From assembly GCA_003478355.1 (NCBI GenBank), contig QUFC01000071.1:1-12300 (forward strand): a stretch of DNA of 12,300 nt, in the 5' to 3' direction. The notes below the pieces were generated by a model. The model was given only the letters and a program-made list of their open reading frames with translations. It was not told the origin of the DNA and searched no databases. This stretch comes from Lachnospiraceae bacterium AM48-27BH (lineage in GTDB: Bacteria > Bacillota > Clostridia > Lachnospirales > Lachnospiraceae). Position 1 is the first letter of the stretch; every line of letters starts with the position of its first letter. Shown one piece after another: positions 7,313 through 12,300 of the stretch. A program made the position numbers and the translations under genes.

Positions 7313-7370
7313 TTTTGTCATCCATTCACTATAATTAGACAAACTAGCAGTATTTATGGAGATTATTATT

Positions 7371-8895
7371 ATGGCCAGAACATTTCAGAAGTTTTTGCAG
7401 AGTAAAATTGATCTCTCCTCCGTGGGCCTAGAGTTCCGTGAAGATAATGCACCATACTTTTGTACGCCCAAAGGATCATCTATATTTGGTTGGGCAGGTG
7501 TGGACGGTATCCATTTCTGCTTTATTCGGAGCTTTGGAAGCATGGTATTTTCCATTAACCCTATGAACTCTTCACCTAATTTTGTTCACCCACTGGCGAG
7601 GAATTTTTCAGACTTTTTTAAGCTTGATCCTTGCTTGCGGCGATGCATCAACTTTGGAGCAATCGTGGATGTGGGACGAAGCGCAATTTGAAGCCTTTTT
7701 GCAGGACAATCCTCCAACGCAGGAACAGCAAAGGACACTTTCGGAGCTTGCCGAGAAAATGAAATTGAAGCCTATGGAGCATCCATGGGCATATATCAAA
7801 GAGCTGCAAACATCTTTTGATTATAGCAAAATCAAGTATACCGAGGATTATTATGATACTGATATGAACCCGGATGCAGAACCGACGATCCCGGAGTGGA
7901 AAGTCTACTTTGATGGAAACTTTTGGGGGCATTCAGGAAAAGACCGTGCTGGGGCAGAAATCCGAGTAGATAAACAATTTGAATGGGCTGGGCATCATTG
8001 GACTATTCCTGCGGTGTATTCCTGCAGCAAGGGACTTGTCTTGGATTTCTGTATGTGTACCCCCGCAGAGGACATTTGCAAGTTTATGAAAAAGTGGGAT
8101 TTACACCCCGAAAATGACTCCTGCATATACTTCACGCAGGAGCAGCAAATACAAATAGATTTAGACAACCCGCTTTGCCTTGACTTTATTCCTCGTTTGG
8201 AATTGAACGGGAAAATTATGCAGACTTCCCACGGTTGCTCGGTGGTCTTTAATCCATGTTTGCCAGATGGGATGATCAATGAATTGGAAGCAAAGTGGGC
8301 GTTGGAATACTATAATTTGGACATATCCTATGGGTGGATGATTTTTAGGGCAGCTTTTCCATGGACAAGCAAACGCCGTCCTGAAATAAAATCTCTCTCC
8401 CTTACGATGGAGCAACAGTCGCACCGTGTCCCAGGACCACATTTCAAGACACCCGCTCCCGGCGATTCGTTTTCTTTCTCCCATCCAGTCAGCGGAATAA
8501 AATACACATTGACCGTACAGGAATTGGATCCGCAGACAATTTATAAAAAGCGCATTGACTCTGACCGTTGGTTTTATCCGACGCATTTTACTGCTATGAG
8601 CTATACGCTTTCGCCTAAGCCAGACGATGATATTTTCATCCGGGATTGTGCTGATGGCGATAAGCCTTTAGAAATCGCTCCTATAACAAATCACTTTTCA
8701 CCGGAAGCACAAAATGATATTGTCATGATCGGCGGTGCGTATGGGGCAACCACGATCCTGTGGGATGACAGCAAGCAAAAAAATCTCCATATTGCTTGCT
8801 CTGCCCTACACTTTGAACCAGTATCGGACGATATTGAATGGTGGGTTGAGTTTAATATTACCCATCCATTAAAAAAAACATTCTTGCTCATATAA
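7371..8895 (+). pseudogene. large hypothetical protein, frameshifted in a T6 run
   Basis: Two overlapping frames make one protein of about 508 residues. The first starts at ATG 7371 (GGAG nine bases upstream) as MARTFQKFLQSKIDL and reads to SDFF. The second continues with LSLILACGDASTLEQSWMW to the stop at 8895. The switch is at TTTTTT (7614-7619): removing one T restores SDFLSLILACGD. I recognise this as a family of large proteins common in Lachnospiraceae and without known function. It is acidic and Trp/Tyr-rich (WKVYFDGNFWGHSG, FEWAGHHWTIPA), with a near-C-terminal MIGGAYGATTILW that resembles the GGADGPT motif of sodium-pumping decarboxylase beta subunits; that resemblance is probably convergent. 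No signal peptide or membrane span is visible. Inactivating mutation, sequencing error or slippage cannot be told apart here. A TATAAT at 7330-7335 may be part of its promoter. Confidence 0.7.
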
Positions 8896-8948
8896 CACAT
8901 ATTCAGCTAATTCCACGCTAGGTAAAATGGACGGACTGATCAGCATAG

Positions 8949-9526
8949 ATGTCAGTAGATCCTATACACATGGATACTGTTCGCCAGGCGTGCCATAATC
9001 TGCGCCAGCATTTAAATGTGATCAAGTATTACCTGAGCAGCGGGAAAACAGAGGATCTGAAATCGTATATCGAATAGTACCGCATGACTCTTCCCCCAGA
9101 CACTGCCCGGACCTGGTGCGAAAATTATGCAGTTAATACCATTGTCCGCTATTACGGATAAGGTGCACGCAAAGCTGGAATTGACTTTTCCGTTCGTCTC
9201 GAACTTCCAAAACGCCTTTCCATCAATGAACCGGCGTTATGTTCCATTCTCGGAAATCTCCTGGAAAATGCGCTAGATGTCTGCGGGGAATGCAAAGATA
9301 TTGCTCCTTTTATCCGCATCCGCGCCCGGTAAGAAAGCGGGCATATTGCACTAGCTGTGGACAATACCTGCTGCTGCACCCCTATCGAAGAAAACAGCCA
9401 ATTCCGTTCAAGCAAGCATGAGGGCTTGGGCACCGGAACCGCCTCGGTCCGGGTGCGCAGCGTCATTATGGAGTAACAGAATTTCGCTATGAAGATGGTA
9501 TCTTTTATGCTTCCGTCTTTATCTAA
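8949..9526 (+). pseudogene. AgrC-like GHKL sensor histidine kinase relic
   Basis: Only the C-terminal cytoplasmic part of a quorum-sensing-type (AgrC/HATPase_c_5) kinase remains. The dimerisation region reads CHNLRQHLNVIKYYLSSGK, with Asn where the conserved HDLRHH motif has Asp. The ATP-binding boxes are recognisable: NLLENALDVC (N box), LAVDNTC (G1) and SSKHEGLGTGTASV (G2), ending FRYEDGIFYASVFI. Reading is broken by in-frame stops at 9075, 9159 and 9330, and by a frameshift near 9455-9460 before QRHYGVTEF. The membrane sensor domain is absent and nothing upstream resembles it, so the gene is both truncated and decayed. No partner response regulator or peptide gene is adjacent. The family call is firm because long blocks remain intact. 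Confidence 0.88.
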
Positions 9527-9618
9527 TGGTGCATCATCCTTGTGCGCTCATCCAGATGCCCGTTCCCTGCGGCGACCTTACCATAACTCCTGGGCGTTAC
9601 CATATGTATCTAACAGAA

Positions 9619-9646
9619 AGACTGCGGGACAAAATTCCTGCAGTCT
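9619..9646 (-). terminator. hairpin after the HAD nucleotidase gene
   Basis: An 11-bp stem with one mismatch or wobble (9619-9629 with 9636-9646, agactgcggga/tcctgcagtct) lies about 14 bp past the stop of the minus-strand gene at 9660. The minus-strand tail is TTCTGTTA, only moderately T-rich, so termination may be partial. Confidence 0.5.
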
Positions 9647-9659
9647 TCCTAATATCGTA

Positions 9660-10184
9660 TTATTTTCTATCTGCAATCTCATCAAATGCTGCTTTCAGTT
9701 CCTCCACGCGTCCTACCCGGATGCCTTCAAAACGGCCATTCTTTCCATTGATTCCGTTCAGCCATTTCACGCCTGTACCTCCGGCCGTTTCCCAGCGTGT
9801 AAGGTTTGGTGTATGGTCATCGACCAGGATGTCCATCTTTCCCAGTTTTCGGTGCAGCATGGTTTCAACAAATTCCGCTTTATTTATTCCATAAGGAACA
9901 AAGAGACAGTGTGAAGAGCTGATTCCCGGCAGGTACTTATCCAGCCACTTTTTCTTTTCCAGAAGCGCTCTGGTATCTGTATAGTATGAGGATAATATAT
10001 TCATGTTTATGTCTGCCTTCAGAGCAGCACTTAAAAAATCCAATAATTCTGTTTCCGGTTCCAGGTCTGTATAATATCCAGGTTTTCTGCTTTCCTCCAC
10101 TGGAACATCTCGCCATTTTGCAATTGTCCCATCCATATCAAAATACACCCGCATATCACTTTTCAGTATCATTTTCTTCTGCAT
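9660..10184 (-). CDS. HAD-family 5'(3')-deoxyribonucleotidase-like protein (NT5C type)
   Basis: A compact cytosolic HAD phosphatase resembling the NT5C group, which removes phosphate from pyrimidine (deoxy)nucleotides. Motif I is YFDMDGTIAKW (nucleophile D16 and D18 from the start used), the serine motif II is MNILSSYY, and motif IV is ILVDDHTPNL. A basic stretch (LLEKKKWLDKYLPG) supplies the conserved lysine region. I chose ATG 10184 because AAGAAGGG lies about 10 nt upstream; a TTG at 10217 would add 11 residues without a good ribosome site, and ATG 10172 is also possible. The length of 174 residues fits the family. Such genes are frequent on phages and mobile elements of Clostridia. The long structured leader upstream (10185-10400) hints at transcription attenuation. 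Substrate cannot be fixed from sequence. Confidence 0.82.
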   Translation of the reverse strand: MQKKMILKSDMRVYFDMDGTIAKWRDVPVEESRKPGYYTDLEPETELLDFLSAALKADINMNILSSYYTDTRALLEKKKWLDKYLPGISSSHCLFVPYGINKAEFVETMLHRKLGKMDILVDDHTPNLTRWETAGGTGVKWLNGINGKNGRFEGIRVGRVEELKAAFDEIADRK

Positions 10185-10237
10185 ATATAACCAGCCCTTC
10201 TTAGTTTCCGTTTCCAAAAGCTGAATTTTCCGGAAGA

Positions 10238-10280
10238 TGTTTCTCTATTTTGCAAACATTTGTTCTCTATTCTAGCAAAT
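10238..10280. repeat. two-copy tandem repeat upstream of the nucleotidase gene
   Basis: Imperfect direct repeats of about 20 bp: TGTTTCTCTATTTTGCAAAC (10238-10257) and TGTTCTCTATTCTAGCAAAT (10261-10280), 23 bp apart. A shorter CTAGCAAA recurs at 10301-10308. They could be protein-binding sites or remnants of a recombination region. Nothing else identifies them. Confidence 0.4.
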
Positions 10281-10304
10281 ATACTCTGGCTGCGCAAGTC
10301 CTAG

Positions 10305-10353
10305 CAAAAAACTTCACAAAGACAACCTTGTATAGGCCACCTCTATGAAGTTT
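10305..10353 (-). terminator. intrinsic terminator, possible attenuator upstream of the nucleotidase gene
   Basis: On the minus strand AAACTTCA (10353-10346) pairs with TGAAGTTT (10316-10309) and is followed by a run of T. An inner CAAGG/CTTTG stem also forms. Just upstream, AACCTT (10371-10366) with CTATAG can pair with CTATA and AAGGTT (10335-10324), which lie inside the terminator loop. The two pairings interlock, as in attenuators or pseudoknots. The nucleotidase gene starts 120 bp downstream. Confidence 0.55.
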
Positions 10354-10405
10354 CTTACTATAGGAAAGGTTCTAAAAAATCTGCTTTGTAAATTACCCAT
10401 ATAAA

Positions 10406-10431
10406 TAACAAAAGACTCCCGAAGGAGCCTT
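10406..10431 (-). terminator. strong TTCG-loop intrinsic terminator
   Basis: Minus strand: AAGGCTCC, TTCG loop, GGAGTCTT, then TTTGTTATTT. It ends the candidate small RNA. Confidence 0.8.
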
Positions 10432-10471
10432 CTGGACTATGGGCTTCTCATGTTTCCATAGTACGATCACC
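10406..10471 (-). ncRNA. candidate small RNA, about 66 nt
   Basis: A complete small transcription unit on the minus strand, with the promoter at 10478-10506 and start near 10471. The RNA has a 7-bp hairpin ACTATGG/CCATAGT (10462-10456 with 10442-10436) around a 13-nt loop. A strong terminator follows: an 8-bp stem, allowing one G-U pair, closed by a TTCG tetraloop (10431-10424 with 10419-10412), then TTTTGTT. There is no ribosome site with a reading frame worth naming. It could be a free regulatory RNA or a premature-termination leader of the nucleotidase gene 220 bp downstream. I do not recognise an Rfam family. Confidence 0.55.
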
Positions 10472-10477
10472 AAATAT

Positions 10478-10506
10478 ATCTTAGCCTTTTCAAACAAGTT
10501 TGTCAA
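10478..10506 (-). promoter_or_regulatory. strong promoter of the candidate small RNA
   Basis: Minus strand TTGACA (10506-10501), exactly 17 bp, TAAGAT (10483-10478). This is a consensus -35 with a near-consensus -10. A perfect palindrome at 10556-10580 lies about 50 bp upstream of the -35. Confidence 0.75.
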
Positions 10507-10555
10507 GGCGAATATACTCATTTTAGTTTATGTGCGATCACATTAAATAATACAA

Positions 10556-10580
10556 AAATTGTGATAAATATACACAATTT
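10556..10580. promoter_or_regulatory. operator-like palindrome
   Basis: Perfect 8-bp inverted repeat AAATTGTG (10556-10563) and CACAATTT (10573-10580) with a 9-bp AT-rich spacer. It has no T tail on either strand, and is a possible regulator site for the adjacent minus-strand promoter. Confidence 0.35.
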
Positions 10581-10693
10581 CATTTAGCCCAATTTTTCCA
10601 CAGCATTTTAAAGGCCCCAGCTCAAGCCATCTGATCACCGGTCTCTACCTGAAAAGTGACATAGCAGGACGTTCATCTTCTGTATTTCCTCTC

Positions 10694-10735
10694 AAATAAC
10701 CGCTCTCGTTTGGAGGACAGCGGCGGTTATTTTTG
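10694..10735 (+). terminator. rightward intrinsic terminator
   Basis: Perfect 10-bp stem (10694-10703 with 10723-10732, aaataaccgc/gcggttattt) followed by TTGTGT on the plus strand. No plus-strand gene is recognisable just upstream, so it looks like the left-over end of a lost gene, or protection of the PTS operon end from opposing transcription. Confidence 0.65.
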
Positions 10736-10767
10736 TGTCATTGGACGAAGTTTCCTATGACATAAAT

Positions 10768-10803
10768 ATAGCTCCTGCTTGTGAAAAAACAGACAGGAGC
10801 TAT
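10768..10803 (-). terminator. terminator of the PTS operon
   Basis: Perfect 10-bp stem (10768-10777 with 10794-10803, atagctcctg/caggagctat) about 55 bp after the EIIA stop. The minus-strand tail ATTTATGTC is weak, but position and stem strength favour termination of the leftward operon. Confidence 0.6.
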
Positions 10804-10857
10804 CAGTTTACCATAAAATTTTCGATTCTACGATGTCAAATTACGGTTTTTCATTTC

Positions 10858-11271
10858 CTAGAACAATTCATCCTCTTCTTCCTCGCCGCTCTTTTCCAGA
10901 TCCACGATCCGGATTGCTTCTCTGGACTGCTCAATGACAGATTCCAGAGTTTCGCGGATAATATCGCCTTCTAAGATGGTCAGTCCGATCACCAGAGCTA
11001 AGTTCACACCAGCTACCAGAGTGGTGTTTGGACGATCCAAATAGGTGTACATGGTGCTGTTGACGCTACCGCCATACATATCAGAAAGCAGGATCACCTG
11101 ATCTTTTTCTCCTACGGTCTGGAAAAATGCATCCAGAGCATCGTTTAAGGATTTCTCATCCACATAGGCATCAAATACCGTCACACGGTCATGGCCTCCT
11201 AATAAAATATCCAGCGAACTGGCAAGGCCACTTGCCAGATGTCCATGGGAGGATAGAAAAAACTTTGTCAT
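10858..11271 (-). CDS. PTS mannose-family EIIA component
   Basis: Cytoplasmic phosphocarrier of a mannose/fructose/sorbose-type sugar phosphotransferase system. It accepts phosphate from HPr on His9 (FLSSHGHLASGL) and passes it to EIIB. The second family motif is LLSDMYGGSVNSTMYTYL (residues about 62-79), with GGS-x-N in place of the common GGSPxN. The length of 137 residues equals a free-standing EIIA domain, with an acidic tail (EEEEDEL). It starts 7 bp after the stop of the deacetylase gene, with a GATGATAAAG-like weak ribosome site, so it is likely translationally coupled. It is the last gene of the operon. EIIC and EIID are not in the window; they would lie upstream, beyond the insertion at about 12192, or elsewhere. 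Confidence 0.92.
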   Translation of the reverse strand: MTKFFLSSHGHLASGLASSLDILLGGHDRVTVFDAYVDEKSLNDALDAFFQTVGEKDQVILLSDMYGGSVNSTMYTYLDRPNTTLVAGVNLALVIGLTILEGDIIRETLESVIEQSREAIRIVDLEKSGEEEEDELF

Positions 11272-11278
11272 AACTTTA

Positions 11279-12052
11279 TCATCCTTTCAGATCGCGATAG
11301 CTGATCAGCTCCACGTTATTTTCTTTCAGCCAGTTTTTAAACCGTTCTCCTGTGACAGCCGCCAGATCCATGGTTCGGATCATGGTATAGGTGGTCACAG
11401 GAAACAGTTCCTGATCTACATAGCCGCAATGGGTACCCAGAAAACCGATCTGGTTTTCTAAAAATCCCGAATCCGTTGTCACACAGTCTGTAAGATCTGC
11501 TTTCATCTGGTCTTCTAACGGAAATGGTTTTTTATACCAGGTTTTGGATGGACGTTTGATTCCGTATTTGTCGTGCATCTCACGTACCAGTGAAATTCCA
11601 TATTTCTTTCCCATTTCTTCCATGGCTTTCCAGGTTGCAGGAGTGCTATAAGAATGGCCATGAAGATACTCTGGAAGTTTTCCGGTCAATTCTCTAAATT
11701 TCAGGATCTGGGCTTCTGTTTCGATAAGACAATCCTCAAGTCTGACATGATCCTGATTTCCATCTTTCTGATCGATTGCCCGATGCATTCCGGAAGTCAG
11801 AAAAGAGCCATCCTTCTGAACCAGTGACGGAATCTTCTCTGGATCTGCACATGGCCGTCCTGCCACCAGGTTGATATCTTCTCCCAGACAGATCTGCGGA
11901 TAGGATTTCATTAATTCTACGGAAAATGCAGCTGCTGGCATATTAGAAAATAATCCAGTGCAAGTAATCGCCCCTTCTCTGGCTGCCCGGGCAATCCCGC
12001 AGCTGACTGCTTCTGTAATTCCAAGGTCATCGGATTGAATGATAAGCTTCAT
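11279..12052 (-). CDS. ChbG/YdjC-family carbohydrate deacetylase
   Basis: Members remove acetyl groups from phosphorylated amino sugars such as diacetylchitobiose-6-phosphate, using a metal held by Asp and His residues. Seen here: SDDLG at residues 7-11 (metal-binding D8/D9), INLVAGRPCADP matching the family LNLTxGxP block, YLHGHSYSTP matching the (D)xHxHxH block with changes, and GTHCGYVD matching HPGY. These substitutions make exact catalysis uncertain. The 257 residues match the usual 240-260. The ATG at 12052 follows a GGGAGG-type site within the EIIB stop region. Lying between PTS EIIB and EIIA genes, it probably acts on a sugar imported and phosphorylated by this PTS. N-acetylated sugars are a reasonable guess, not shown. 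Confidence 0.88.
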   Translation of the reverse strand: MKLIIQSDDLGITEAVSCGIARAAREGAITCTGLFSNMPAAAFSVELMKSYPQICLGEDINLVAGRPCADPEKIPSLVQKDGSFLTSGMHRAIDQKDGNQDHVRLEDCLIETEAQILKFRELTGKLPEYLHGHSYSTPATWKAMEEMGKKYGISLVREMHDKYGIKRPSKTWYKKPFPLEDQMKADLTDCVTTDSGFLENQIGFLGTHCGYVDQELFPVTTYTMIRTMDLAAVTGERFKNWLKENNVELISYRDLKG

Positions 12053-12071
12053 ATGTGAAAACCTCCCGCTT

Positions 12072-12191
12072 CTACTGGATCAGTTTCTTTAACGGAATTG
12101 CCATTTCTTCCGGAGTTGTCTGATAGATGCAATCCAGTCCGGTGGCCATCAGTTCACGGAATGTTGCTTCCTCCACATCATCACAATAGAG
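12072..12191 (-). pseudogene. PTS mannose-family EIIB, C-terminal remnant
   Basis: The last 39 codons of an EIIB: LYCDDVEEATFRELMATG, then LDCIYQTTPEEMAIPL and a final KKLIQ, ending in TAG 20 bp before the deacetylase ATG. The segment FRELMATGLDCIYQTTPEE matches the C-terminal end of EIIB-Man/Sor domains (typically LLxxGxxVxxQxxP). Upstream of Leu at 12191 the frame meets a stop (12192-12194) and the similarity ends abruptly, with the body and the phosphorylated His missing. The gene was therefore cut by an insertion at about 12192, and the downstream genes were separated from their original promoter. Confidence 0.8.
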
Positions 12192-12300
12192 CTATAAATG
12201 AGCAAGTTCGTGATTTTGCATAAAAGAAAGACACCTCGATTCCATGTGTTGTATAATGAAAGTGCCAAAACAAACATTTGCAACATTTACGAAAGAAGGT
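12192..12300 (+). mobile_element. left end of an insertion sequence (partial)
   Basis: Sequence to the right of the truncated EIIB is AT-richer and does not continue the gene. It has a TATAAT at 12252-12257 (no good -35) and ends in GAAAGAAGGT, which looks like a ribosome site for a plus-strand gene, probably a transposase, beginning just past the edge. The AGACACC at 12229-12235 may pair with sequence beyond the edge. The family is not identified and the exact terminus is inferred only from loss of EIIB homology. Confidence 0.5.

Noticed and set aside
8161..8586. 141-codon minus-strand frame
   Set aside because: Shadow of the conserved plus-strand hypothetical protein.
9489..9914. 141- and 122-codon plus-strand frames
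   Set aside because: They lie mostly antisense to the HAD nucleotidase gene and over the end of the kinase relic, with no domain or ribosome site.
12259..12268. AAGTGCCAA near the right edge, identical to the core of the transposon end repeats
   Set aside because: Only the 9-bp core matches; the flanking positions shared by the three copies at 4592-4709 differ. It is probably chance, not the second transposon end.
1..12300. CRISPR array or cas genes accompanying the Tn7-like genes
   Set aside because: No regularly spaced repeats or Cas-like proteins are visible in this window; only sequence further left could show them.

Overview
The window looks like a low-GC Firmicute of the Clostridia, most probably Lachnospiraceae. 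Strong AGGAGG-type ribosome binding sites, TTGACA/TATAAT promoters and protein families familiar from gut Lachnospiraceae (AgrC-like kinase relic, mannose-family PTS, a large hypothetical protein family) support this. It is an accessory region: a transposon module, recombination genes, broken genes and an insertion into a PTS operon lie within 12.3 kb.

Region 1 (about 1-4720) is one end of a Tn7-like transposon. Four genes run leftward as a tightly packed operon: tnsA (endonuclease), tnsB (DDE transposase, split by a single-base frameshift), a short tnsC (AAA+ regulator) and a short tniQ (zinc-finger target selector), followed by an intrinsic terminator at about 10-44. To the right of tnsA lies a 500-bp non-coding stretch with three copies of an AGTGCCAA-centred repeat, read here as the transposase-binding end. 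Cargo, the other end and any second targeting protein would be off the left edge.

Region 2 (about 4870-7312) holds an accessory RadC-type JAB-domain protein on the minus strand, whose 3' end faces the transposon end. A divergent two-gene unit on the plus strand follows, with a clear promoter (5766-5794): a tyrosine-recombinase-like protein that has lost several catalytic residues, and a small protein of unknown function. A perfect operator-like palindrome (5671-5695) lies in the intergenic space.

Region 3 (7371-9526) contains two broken plus-strand genes: a large hypothetical protein interrupted by a one-base slip in a T6 run, and the decayed C-terminal part of an AgrC-like GHKL sensor kinase with three stops and a frameshift.

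Region 4 (9618-10735) has a HAD-family 5'-nucleotidase-like gene on the minus strand. Upstream of it lies a structured non-coding region: a possible attenuator, tandem repeats, and a compact transcription unit with a TTGACA/17 bp/TAAGAT promoter and terminator that would make an RNA of about 66 nt.

Region 5 (10768-12300) is the 3' end of a PTS operon on the minus strand: the last 39 codons of an EIIB, a ChbG/YdjC-type carbohydrate deacetylase, a mannose-family EIIA and a terminator. EIIB homology stops abruptly at about 12191. The sequence beyond looks like the start of an insertion sequence whose own gene would begin off the right edge.
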